A stretch of 64,000 nt of DNA from NCBI GenBank assembly GCA_028280845.1, contig JANQKZ010000036.1, positions 1 to 64,000 on the forward strand, given 5' to 3'. This DNA is from Opitutales bacterium (lineage in GTDB: Bacteria; Verrucomicrobiota; Verrucomicrobiia; Opitutales; JABSRG01). The stretch's first letter is position 1. Every line of letters begins with the position of its first letter. Below, piece by piece: positions 44,162 to 52,320 of this stretch. The position numbers and the translations under genes were made by a program. The notes under the pieces are model-generated. The model made no database searches, was not told the origin of the DNA, and saw only the letters and a program-made list of their open reading frames with translations.

Positions 44162-46663
44162 TCAGCCCTGATCAAGGATGAAGTTCTTCGGATCGTAAAT
44201 CTCTGAGGAGGGAGGCCGGGCCTTACCCTTCGTCCGGGTAAATTCCATGGCGTAGAGCTTTGTCCCGCGCATGACAAAGTGCAGGCGAACGGTTCTTCCC
44301 TCGAGCTCGCTCACGTCTGTTCCCTTGGTCAGCCATTCGACTTCCTTGTTGATAAAGTCTCCATTAACGTAGATGGCATCCTCCAGAGTAAAACCGGGAA
44401 TGGGCTTGTTGTTTTCGTCCCGAATCTCCACCTGGGCGTAGCCGGTGGCATCCGTATCGATATTCAGAACCAGGCGATTGCCTTCAAAAACAAGGGGTTT
44501 GGTTGTAAAAGATCCTCCCGTGTAAGGGGTATCAATGGAGACAAACCCATCAACGCGCTGAATGGCCCGATGGATGACCGGCGGCCTGGGCTCAGCAAAC
44601 CCGTCATGGTATGAACTTCGGGTAAAAGTATAATGATAGAGATCCCGCCCGCGTTGAGCAAAACCATAGCCGATATAAGGCCGATTGGCCGGATAGCCCT
44701 CATGCGGCCCAACCCCGATGTAGGTGGGCCGTGGATAGCGCTTCCAATCATGACCATTCCGACTGGTGGCCAGCTGGACCTCGACCAGACCGCTGCCGAG
44801 CTTCCTGTCCGGGTGCCCCAAGACTTGCCGGTTGGCCGGACCATCCCCCCAGTAATGGAAATAAAAAAGCGGAAATGCCAAGTAGACATCGGGAGCTAAG
44901 GGATACTTCATTCCGCGAGTGCTATAGACATCCGCCGCCAACGGGTCGTATCCCTCGGTCGGACCAAAGACTATCGGGAACTCCATCCCAAACCCGCCTG
45001 GAGCCAGGGGGCCATTGTCGAGATACCAGGGATCCAACAATTCGTTCTTCACCCGACGCTCCCTGGCAAGGGCAGCCGTGGATTCCGGGGTCATCGGATC
45101 CATCGGCCAGGGACCAAGGAGTTCTTTTACCTCAGTCAAGACCGCATAGCGTTCGGTCTTTCCACCCGGGGTCCGGCCATAATCCGTCCGGTGGTGCCCG
45201 ACGTAGACCTGGCGCTGATCATCATAAAACACCATACTCTGCGAACCTGGCCAAAAGGGGAGCGCGGCCACCTCATTGCGCTTAAAACTTAATCCATCGG
45301 GGGACGTGTAGACGAAGATCCCCCCCCGCTTTCTCAAACCGCTGACAAACTTCCAACGCTCCTCCGGCGGGGCGTTGGGGTCGATAAATACATTTCCCCG
45401 GGAGGCGGGTTCTTCCAGAACCACGTTGCGGGCACCCTTGTAGTCGCGCCCCAAATCAGGAGCGAAAAAATGCTTACCGTCCTCGGAGAAATGGACCGCC
45501 AAACTATTATCAGGGCCCTCGTGATAGAGACGAATCCGTCCATCATCATCTTCAATGACGGTTAACCAGCCACTGAATCCCGAAGCCACAATTTCATCCA
45601 TGCGGGCAGGATTGGCCTGAAAGGTAATTTGATCAGATTCATCGACCAGGGCACCATCCACAAACAGGTGACGTCGCTCCCCCAATTGAATAGGGGTTTC
45701 TATCTCCTTCCCCGCGGGAAACAACAGGGGAGGCCCTTTTTTCAGACTGACCTCCGGTAAACCATCAGAAAAGCGGCGGGAATAACTGCCGGGGGGGTCA
45801 AATTCACCTTGATAAACGAGATGGTCTGAAAAACGGAGCTCATCAAGAGCTCCTTGTAGCGGCCGGCCCCACAGTCCGTCTCTCCCGATCGAAAAGTAGG
45901 CCTCCTCCCCAAAAGGAAGCGCTTTCCAGTCGACCACCTGGGCCTCCCCCTGCAGTTTTCCATCCGCGAAATGGCGAAGAATCCGGGTCTTTCCATTGTA
46001 GGTAAAGGCGTAGTGATGCCATGCATCGGAGTGCAAGGCCCCGAACATGGATTTCAAAGTAAGTCGGGTCCCGGTGGATTCATTTTCCAGGATAAAGCTG
46101 TCAAGGTCGTGGTCCACGCTCAGGCGAGTCACCTTGTTTTCCGGCTCTCCCCGCGGACCACTCCCCAATTCAAACACCACCCCGGATTGATCGCTTACTT
46201 CATGCGGCTTGAACCAGAATTCCACCGTCCAATCAAATGCCCCAAGATTCAGGCGTGTGTCCGAGGCGTTGGCAAAGGGAAGCCGGCGCAGGTGAGCATC
46301 TCCGCTGGTAAAGAACGCCGAAAAGGCAGCGGACTTCCAAGTCATCGGCGGCATCGTGCGCCCTGCTGGAGTGGGCAACTGGACCAGGCCGAAGGTCTTT
46401 TGCTGTTCCTCGTTCCAATCGAAGACCGGGTTGAATGGAGCCGGCTCCGTGGGCTTGAGTGCGTTCCCGAAACGACCGGGAACGAGGTCCGCCCCGCGTC
46501 CCAGGATGACAAAATAAGAATGAGGTCCGGCATCGTTCAGGGGAGAACTGGGATAGGTCCCCTGCTGTTCGTCGAAGAGCCAGAGAGCTACGGTTTCAGC
46601 CCGGAGGAATTGGACTAAGCTGGTTAGGATCGTGACCCCTAAGATAAGATAAAATCGGTTCAT
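44162..46663 (-). CDS. Secreted LamG-like/beta-propeller protein, putative glycan-active (paralogue of 36288-38738)
   Basis: The 833-residue protein has a short signal peptide (LILGVTILTSLVQFLRA). The LamG-type sandwich spans about 25-285 (DWTVEFWFKPHEVSDQSGV, DAWHHYAFTYNGKTRIL, GALDELRFSDHLVY). A propeller begins near RRHLFVDGALVDESDQITF, with VYTSPDGLSFKRNE and LATSRNGHDWKRYPRP, and the C-terminal sandwich contains LHFVMRGTKLYAMEF. It shares this architecture and many phrases with the 816-residue protein 6 kb away, so the two arose by duplication. It is the last gene of the nine-gene operon; its start overlaps the pdxA2-like stop as ATGA. This is a physical link between a secreted glycan protein and acid-sugar catabolism. 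Confidence 0.78.
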   Translation of the reverse strand: MNRFYLILGVTILTSLVQFLRAETVALWLFDEQQGTYPSSPLNDAGPHSYFVILGRGADLVPGRFGNALKPTEPAPFNPVFDWNEEQQKTFGLVQLPTPAGRTMPPMTWKSAAFSAFFTSGDAHLRRLPFANASDTRLNLGAFDWTVEFWFKPHEVSDQSGVVFELGSGPRGEPENKVTRLSVDHDLDSFILENESTGTRLTLKSMFGALHSDAWHHYAFTYNGKTRILRHFADGKLQGEAQVVDWKALPFGEEAYFSIGRDGLWGRPLQGALDELRFSDHLVYQGEFDPPGSYSRRFSDGLPEVSLKKGPPLLFPAGKEIETPIQLGERRHLFVDGALVDESDQITFQANPARMDEIVASGFSGWLTVIEDDDGRIRLYHEGPDNSLAVHFSEDGKHFFAPDLGRDYKGARNVVLEEPASRGNVFIDPNAPPEERWKFVSGLRKRGGIFVYTSPDGLSFKRNEVAALPFWPGSQSMVFYDDQRQVYVGHHRTDYGRTPGGKTERYAVLTEVKELLGPWPMDPMTPESTAALARERRVKNELLDPWYLDNGPLAPGGFGMEFPIVFGPTEGYDPLAADVYSTRGMKYPLAPDVYLAFPLFYFHYWGDGPANRQVLGHPDRKLGSGLVEVQLATSRNGHDWKRYPRPTYIGVGPHEGYPANRPYIGYGFAQRGRDLYHYTFTRSSYHDGFAEPRPPVIHRAIQRVDGFVSIDTPYTGGSFTTKPLVFEGNRLVLNIDTDATGYAQVEIRDENNKPIPGFTLEDAIYVNGDFINKEVEWLTKGTDVSELEGRTVRLHFVMRGTKLYAMEFTRTKGKARPPSSEIYDPKNFILDQG

Positions 46664-47670
46664 GGTTTACTTTTCTGGTTGGCCATTTGGGCAGCCAGTT
46701 GAATGGCTGCCTTCAAACTCCGTGGATCTGAACTCCCTTTCCCCGCGTTCGCAAAGTCCGTTCCATGTTCGACTGAAGTGCGGATTATCGGAAGCCCCAG
46801 GGTCACATTTACGCCGTTCCAGATGCCCAGCATCTTGGCCGCGATATGGCCCTGGTCGTGGTACATCGCGACCACACCATCAAATTCTCCCTGCCACGCA
46901 CGAAAGAAAACCGTGTCCCCGGCATAGGGGCCGGTGACCTGCCACCCACGTTCCACCGCCGTCTGGATAGCGGGCTGGATCGTGTCAATTTCTTCGGTCC
47001 CAAACAGGCCGTCCTCTCCTGCATGCGGATTGAGGCCGGCTACGGCCAGTTTAGGGGCTTCAATCCCCAGGCCCTTTATCCCAGTAATCGCAATTTCCAG
47101 CACATCCAGGATGCGTTCCCTGCTTACCCGCGAAATAGCCTCGGCCAACGATACATGGGTGCTCACGTGGCATATGCGAAGTCCATCGGCCACCAGCATC
47201 ATGGTGACTTTTTCCACACCACATAGATGGGATAGCAATCCGGTATGGCCATCGAAGTGATAGCCCGCCTTATTCAGGGATTCCTTGTTGATTGCGGAAG
47301 TGACCATGGCGCCGACCGTTCCCTCCGAGCAGAGCTGATGGGCCCGGCTGATAAAATCGTAAGCAGCCTTCCCACACATCGGATCCACAACTCCAAATTG
47401 GTGGGTTTCCCGATCGACATTCTTCAGGTCGAGGACATCCAGGACTCCGGGCTCGAAGACCGCCTCCATCACCGTACCGATTCCCCGGATCTGCAAAGGT
47501 ACCCCTGTGATGGCTAACGCTTTTTCCATCAACCAGGCATCTCCCACAACGAGAAGTCGAGAGTGGTCGGTCAGTTCTCTATCTGCGGCGGCTCGAGTCA
47601 GGAGTTCTGCTCCTGATCCGGCTGGATCCCCCATGGTGAGGGCAAGTAGTGGCTTGTTGGTCTCCATCAT
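46660..47670 (-). CDS. PdxA2-like 4-phospho-acid-sugar dehydrogenase (PdxA family)
   Basis: The 336-residue PdxA-family enzyme has TMGDPAGSGAELL at the N-terminus. The three metal histidines are in FDGHTGLLSHL, GLNPHAGEDGLFG and MYHDQGHIAAKML, with VTLGLPIIRTSVEHGTDF in the NAD site. Canonical PdxA makes pyridoxal precursors. PdxA2-type members work beside DUF1537 kinases and oxidatively decarboxylate 4-phospho-D-threonate or 4-phospho-D-erythronate to dihydroxyacetone phosphate. Here the DUF1537 kinase gene overlaps it directly (ATGA), which favours the PdxA2 role. A second ATG two bases into the overlap also fits. No other vitamin B6 gene is near. Confidence 0.88.
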   Translation of the reverse strand: MMETNKPLLALTMGDPAGSGAELLTRAAADRELTDHSRLLVVGDAWLMEKALAITGVPLQIRGIGTVMEAVFEPGVLDVLDLKNVDRETHQFGVVDPMCGKAAYDFISRAHQLCSEGTVGAMVTSAINKESLNKAGYHFDGHTGLLSHLCGVEKVTMMLVADGLRICHVSTHVSLAEAISRVSRERILDVLEIAITGIKGLGIEAPKLAVAGLNPHAGEDGLFGTEEIDTIQPAIQTAVERGWQVTGPYAGDTVFFRAWQGEFDGVVAMYHDQGHIAAKMLGIWNGVNVTLGLPIIRTSVEHGTDFANAGKGSSDPRSLKAAIQLAAQMANQKSKP

Positions 47671-48863
47671 GAGTGCAAAGCAAATGGTTTAGAGCTGGGT
47701 CCAAACCCGGGTGGCCAGGGAAAGCTGCTCGGTTTCATTGAGACGAAATAGGATTCACTTCCCCCCTTTCCAACTTCCAGGGTCACGGCCCCTTTTCCCC
47801 ATACCTTCGCCACCGACAAGGTGGTCCAACCAAGAGTGCCCAAAAGGGAGGCCGCAGTGGCTCCCCCTTCCACGTAGACGTGCAGGGGGGGGTGAGCGCG
47901 GATGATGGCCGTAGCGGCCTGGGTGAAATGGTTAAGTATGGCAGCGGATTGTTTATGACCGCTAATTCGGGGAGGAAGAATCCTTAAGGCCACGGATTCT
48001 CCCTTCGCCAGATGATTGGAAAGCCGTCCCACCGTCTTTAACTGCTCGGTTGAAGGGGAGTTCAAAAGGCGGTCTGCGGGCAATCCATCGACCTGGATCC
48101 CCTCCCCGGCCATGGTTGAAAATACTTGATGAGTGAACTCGGTCGTGCTGCCTGAAACATAAAATCGAATCGGAGGCACTGCTTTTCCATGGGGCATGGA
48201 GGAGGGCTCCGCTATTCGATCAGGTTGCCGGTCGAGAAGCGCCTCCAGGAAATCGGACCCACCCACCGCCAGGGTATCCCCATCCACTTGGCCGGCCCAG
48301 TAAGCCATCGCCTCCATGGTGTCGGCCTCCCCAATAAAAATCCCCTTCCGGGGCAAGATATCTCTAGCTTCTAATAACCCAACGGAATCCGTTCCGCTCC
48401 GTTCCACTAAGTCAAGGGGAGAGCCGGAAGACGCTGGAAAAGCCGGGTCCCGTGAGAACTCGGTTTCATCAAGCGGCCTGCCCGCCACCCGGTAAATCCC
48501 TGCTTGAATTGTTCGCCCCATCGAAGGATTCTGCGGAACGAGGAGGGCCTTTTGATACCGCCCATGAGCGAGAAAAGGCCGGATCTCTGGGAGCACCTGA
48601 CCCCGAAACAAGGAGTCTATCTTTTTAAATAAAATGGGACTCCCTCCCAACTGCCTCTCCAAGGTCATTAAGCAAGCCTCAGCAGCGGATGGTTTCAATA
48701 ATCGCGTGTCGGTGTTGATGACATGAATCGAGTCTGTCTCCCCATCAATCCGCCTCGGGATCACCATAGGCCCGTGGTGAACATAAGCGACCCAACCACG
48801 ACAAAAGGCAACCGCAGCTACTTCTGCGGCACCCGTCAGGTCATCTGCGAGAATAATAGCCAC
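47667..48863 (-). CDS. Four-carbon acid-sugar kinase family protein (DUF1537; DtnK/OtnK type)
   Basis: The 398-residue protein has the N-terminal AIILADDLTGAAEVA motif that defines this kinase family and LFKKIDSLFRG, which recalls the conserved KxDSTLRG. The C-terminal nucleotide-binding domain has VYVEGGATAASLLGTLGW. Characterised members phosphorylate D-threonate, L-threonate or D-erythronate at C4. Its ATGA overlap with the PdxA2-like gene gives a kinase-dehydrogenase pair leading to dihydroxyacetone phosphate plus CO2. It starts 5 bp after the DapA-like gene. The stereochemistry of the acid cannot be told. It is cytoplasmic. Confidence 0.9.
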   Translation of the reverse strand: MAIILADDLTGAAEVAAVAFCRGWVAYVHHGPMVIPRRIDGETDSIHVINTDTRLLKPSAAEACLMTLERQLGGSPILFKKIDSLFRGQVLPEIRPFLAHGRYQKALLVPQNPSMGRTIQAGIYRVAGRPLDETEFSRDPAFPASSGSPLDLVERSGTDSVGLLEARDILPRKGIFIGEADTMEAMAYWAGQVDGDTLAVGGSDFLEALLDRQPDRIAEPSSMPHGKAVPPIRFYVSGSTTEFTHQVFSTMAGEGIQVDGLPADRLLNSPSTEQLKTVGRLSNHLAKGESVALRILPPRISGHKQSAAILNHFTQAATAIIRAHPPLHVYVEGGATAASLLGTLGWTTLSVAKVWGKGAVTLEVGKGGSESYFVSMKPSSFPWPPGFGPSSKPFALHS

Positions 48864-48868
48864 GGGTA

Positions 48869-49780
48869 TTAGACCAGGTTGAACTCAACCGCCTTTTGCT
48901 TGAGATTCTCGGCCCGGTCTCCGGGAGTATCCACCAGGGGAGGGGCGACCGTGGGCCCGCAGATCCCCATCAGGTGGAGCATATACTTCAGGTCGGCAAT
49001 GGCGTTTCCAATGGGCTTTCCTTTCAGGTAGACATCATTCAAGCCTGTGGCCTCCGCCTGGAGTTCCTGGGCCCGCATATGGTTTCCATCTCTGGCTGCC
49101 TCAAATATCTGCTGCATGGTCCCCGGAAGCACATTGCCCAGACTGGGGACAAATCCATTCGCTCCCAGCTCCATCGTACGGGCCGCAAAGACGGTGGGCC
49201 CGATGTAAACATCGAAGTCGTTCCGATCCCGGTAGCGAGTGATGAGCTGCTCCAGGCGCTCTGGTAAGAATTCAGAGTCCTTGATGCCCACCAGGCTCGG
49301 GTGATGGCTCAACCGTTCAATGATCTCGAGATCCAGGGAATGGTGACTGGTTTGCGGGATGTTGTAGAGGAGCAGAGGCCCACCAATTCCGTCGGCTAAA
49401 CGGATATACCAATGATAGATCTCATCCTGGTTCAGCGGATAATAGTGGGGAGTATGAGCTACAATAGCATCCATGCCTAGCTCCTGATAGCGTTTGCCCC
49501 GATCAATCACGGCCTCCAGACAGTTGCCCCCGATTCCTCCATATAGCATATATGCAGCTCCCAGGTGTCGCCTTGCCTCCCGAAACAGCAGTTCCTTCTT
49601 AGCCTCGCTGAGCGAAATAGCTTCGCCGGTTGTTCCAGCTAGCAGGAAAGCACGGATACCTGATTCGGCACAAAACTCCAACAAGCGGCGGAGCGCCGGA
49701 ACATCCACCTCAAAATCACGGGTCATCGGCGTGATCAGGGGAACAATTACTCCCTCATAACGTTTGTATTCGACCGTCAT
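48869..49780 (-). CDS. Dihydrodipicolinate synthase-family (DapA-like) aldolase
   Basis: This 303-residue TIM-barrel class I aldolase has the pyruvate-binding LLAGTTGEAISLS, the active-site Tyr139 in LLLYNIPQT and the Schiff-base Lys167 in LVGIKDSEF. The family includes lysine biosynthesis DapA, N-acetylneuraminate lyase and 2-keto-3-deoxy-acid aldolases. Inside an acid-sugar operon, and downstream of dehydratase-type genes in the same locus, a 2-keto-3-deoxy-acid aldolase giving pyruvate plus an aldehyde is the best guess. The neighbouring iron alcohol dehydrogenase could act on that aldehyde. It is separated from the flanking genes by 5 and 23 bp. Confidence 0.9.
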   Translation of the reverse strand: MTVEYKRYEGVIVPLITPMTRDFEVDVPALRRLLEFCAESGIRAFLLAGTTGEAISLSEAKKELLFREARRHLGAAYMLYGGIGGNCLEAVIDRGKRYQELGMDAIVAHTPHYYPLNQDEIYHWYIRLADGIGGPLLLYNIPQTSHHSLDLEIIERLSHHPSLVGIKDSEFLPERLEQLITRYRDRNDFDVYIGPTVFAARTMELGANGFVPSLGNVLPGTMQQIFEAARDGNHMRAQELQAEATGLNDVYLKGKPIGNAIADLKYMLHLMGICGPTVAPPLVDTPGDRAENLKQKAVEFNLV

Positions 49781-49803
49781 AACATCTCCTGAATCTGGGC
49801 CAT

Positions 49804-50949
49804 TTAGAGGGCCGCCCGATAGATGGACTCTGCGTCCGCCATCGTGATCTCCCTCGGGTTATTGACAAGGAGCCGGGTCACCTTCATGGCCTCCCTTGCC
49901 AAGTGGGCAACATGCCCCTCCTCTATATTAAACTCAGCCAGGTGCTGCGGAATCCCGCAACGCCGGACAAAGGCTTCTACCCATTCGATACCCGCCTCCG
50001 CATAGGCCACATCGCTGCCCTTACCGGAGATCCCGAATGCGCGGGCCATCCGGGCGTAACTCTCGACCGCGTTGGGTAGATTGAACCGGAGCACGTGAGG
50101 TAAAAGAATGGCATTGGACACCCCGTGAGCGATATGAAATTCACCTCCCAGTGGATAGGATAAGGCGTGGACCCCGCCCGTATTGACCGGCCCAAGACAA
50201 ATCCCGCCGTAAACACTTCCTAAGGCAACGTCAGAACGGGCTTTCTCGTCCTTTCCGTCAGCAATAGCCGCCTCCAGGCTTCTCGCGATGTGCTCAATGC
50301 CGATCAGGGCATAGTTGTCAATCAGCGAGTGCGCATGTTGGTTAGCCAGGGCTTCAATGCAATGGGTCATGGCGTCCACCCCGGTGGCCGCGGTCACAGC
50401 CGGAGGCACGGACCAAGTCAATTCCGGATCGATGTAGGCGCGATCCGGCATAAGATGTGGACTGACCACTCCCTTTTTCAGCGCTTCCGCCTCATCCAGT
50501 AGAATAGCGTTAGGGGAAACCTCGCTCCCCGTTCCCGCCGTAGTCGGAAGGCAGATGAGCGGAATCTCCCGGCCCGGCAAAAAACCAATCCCAAAAAACG
50601 ATTTGACCGATTCCGGATTGCCTATCATGGCAGCGACTAGCTTGGAAACATCCAGAACACTCCCCCCCCCAAGCCCGACTACTGCATCCGGCTGGAAGGA
50701 CTCTGCCGCTGCCAGAGTGGCTTCAAACATGGCAATGTCCGGCTCCCGGTCTATGGCATCGAAGACCTTACATTTACCTCCGGATTGTTCTACCCCGGAA
50801 CAAAATCGCTCATACACTTCTCGTATCGGAGGACTGGATACAACAAATACCCTCCGGTAGCCCGATTCGGCCAGATCTTGAACCGAATTTTCAAGGCACC
50901 CATTGCCAAAGACGAAGCGCCGGGGTTGATTGATCACAATGGTTTTCAT
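49804..50949 (-). CDS. Iron-containing alcohol dehydrogenase
   Basis: The 381-residue group III dehydrogenase has VGLGGGSVLDVSKLVA and TTAGTGSEVSPNAIL for NAD(P) binding. Metal-site residues are in VDAMTHCIEA, GGVHALSYPLGG and HIAHGVSNAIL (Asp and three His). It resembles lactaldehyde/1,3-propanediol reductase-type enzymes. In this operon it could reduce an aldehyde released by the DapA-like aldolase or oxidise a hydroxyacid such as 4-hydroxybutyrate or a C4 sugar acid. It lies 21 bp after the sulfatase stop and 23 bp before the aldolase, so it is a clear operon member. Confidence 0.92.
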   Translation of the reverse strand: MKTIVINQPRRFVFGNGCLENSVQDLAESGYRRVFVVSSPPIREVYERFCSGVEQSGGKCKVFDAIDREPDIAMFEATLAAAESFQPDAVVGLGGGSVLDVSKLVAAMIGNPESVKSFFGIGFLPGREIPLICLPTTAGTGSEVSPNAILLDEAEALKKGVVSPHLMPDRAYIDPELTWSVPPAVTAATGVDAMTHCIEALANQHAHSLIDNYALIGIEHIARSLEAAIADGKDEKARSDVALGSVYGGICLGPVNTGGVHALSYPLGGEFHIAHGVSNAILLPHVLRFNLPNAVESYARMARAFGISGKGSDVAYAEAGIEWVEAFVRRCGIPQHLAEFNIEEGHVAHLAREAMKVTRLLVNNPREITMADAESIYRAAL

Positions 50950-50970
50950 GACAGGAATAAGCAGGATAAA

Positions 50971-52320
50971 TTAATGACCTGGGGTAGCCAGGAGGGTTGG
51001 CTGGTCGGGATCATAACTGGGATTGGGGAGCATCTCCTGGGCCCCGACCGCACGGCGCCAGGCTCCGAGAGAATTACGAAGGGCAGCCACTTTTTCCGGC
51101 TGCAGGCAGGCCAGGTTCGTGCACTCCCCGGGGTCCTCCTCGAGGTTAAACAATTCGAAAGCAGCCCCTCCTCCTCGTTGGGAAAATTCAGGGTCAAACC
51201 ATTCGACCAGTTTGTCATTCCCCACAATGACCGCCCCACAAGGCCCGAGGCCCTGATGGTGATAGTGAGGAAAGTGCCAACCGAGCGGCCTGGAGGGCAA
51301 TTCAGAGATCTTTCCGCTTAGCAGGGGGAATAAATCTACCCCGTCCAGCTCGGTTAAATCGAGCTCAGGATCTACCGCCTGACCAAGGGTCACTGCAACA
51401 TCCGCTCCCGTCACCCGGGTTTGATGCACCCTGCCGGCGGCAAGATCTCCCGGGCCCTGAATGATGAGAGGGACCCGAATTCCGCCCTCGTAAAGAGTGG
51501 CTTTTGCTCCGTGCAGGGGTCGGTCATCATCGTGGTTCCCCGGGCTTCCATGGTCTGCCGTAAAAATGACCCAGGTCTTTTCGCTTAGCCCAAGGGTGTC
51601 CAGTTTTTCCAGCAGCACGCCAACACTCCAGTCCAGGCGCTCCACCATCGCCCCGAGCTCAGGCCGTTGATAATCCAAGTCCGACCCGGACTTTTGGCGA
51701 TACTTTTCAACCAACGCCCTGGATTCCATTTCAGGGCGATGCACCAGGTTGTGTTCCACGACACAGAAGAAGGGTTCAGCCTGGTGCCGCTCGAGAAAAT
51801 CTACGGTGCGCTGAGTAATGGCGCGGGCGTTGTGGGCATCATCCTCGGGATCAGCCCCCGGTTTTGGTTTAACCGTCGTAAAAACCTCCTGAAATCCTTG
51901 GGTTTCAGGATCCATCGGCCGGTTGGGATAATGCTGGTAATCCCGGTTCAGGTGCCATTTCCCGAAATGACCCGTGGCGTAGCCCGCAGCCGCATAGCGG
52001 TTGGCCAGCGTGACTTCTTCGCACGACAGGTAGGGTGTCCACTCCGGGGTCAGTTTCCGTGGATTTTCGGGGACCGAGCCAGGGGTATAGTTGGTTATAT
52101 TCAAGCGCGCGGGATGCTTGCCTGTTAGCAGGCTGGCACGTGAGGGGGTACAGACCGGCCCTGTCCCGTAGGCCTGAGAAAAACATTGGGCCCGGCTGGC
52201 AAAGGCATCCAGGTGTGGGGTTTCGTAAAAGGAGGAGCCGGCACAACCCATCATAAAAGCCGTCATATCGTCAGCGATAATGAAGAGGACATTGAACGGC
52301 TCTGAAGGAGGAGGGCTCAT
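50971..52320 (-). CDS. Sulfatase without a signal peptide (arylsulfatase-like, S1 family)
   Basis: The 449-residue protein starts MSPPPSEPFNVLFIIADDMTAF, going straight into the first metal-site strand with no export signal, and no upstream start extends it. The formylglycine motif is VCTPSRASLLTG with Cys57 and Arg61. Further landmarks are HFGKWHLNRDYQ, FTADHGSPGNHDDDRP and the lysine-bearing LHGAKATLYEGG. It should therefore desulfate a small imported substrate in the cytoplasm, unlike the secreted sulfatase at 23773. Its start overlaps the stop of the sodium:solute symporter (ATGA), a direct coupling of uptake and desulfation. The maturing enzyme is not encoded here. Confidence 0.9.
   Translation of the reverse strand: MSPPPSEPFNVLFIIADDMTAFMMGCAGSSFYETPHLDAFASRAQCFSQAYGTGPVCTPSRASLLTGKHPARLNITNYTPGSVPENPRKLTPEWTPYLSCEEVTLANRYAAAGYATGHFGKWHLNRDYQHYPNRPMDPETQGFQEVFTTVKPKPGADPEDDAHNARAITQRTVDFLERHQAEPFFCVVEHNLVHRPEMESRALVEKYRQKSGSDLDYQRPELGAMVERLDWSVGVLLEKLDTLGLSEKTWVIFTADHGSPGNHDDDRPLHGAKATLYEGGIRVPLIIQGPGDLAAGRVHQTRVTGADVAVTLGQAVDPELDLTELDGVDLFPLLSGKISELPSRPLGWHFPHYHHQGLGPCGAVIVGNDKLVEWFDPEFSQRGGGAAFELFNLEEDPGECTNLACLQPEKVAALRNSLGAWRRAVGAQEMLPNPSYDPDQPTLLATPGH

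Noticed and set aside
46660-47670. Vitamin B6 biosynthesis role for the PdxA-family gene
   Set aside because: Its direct coupling to a DUF1537 kinase and an aldolase fits PdxA2-type acid-sugar catabolism better.
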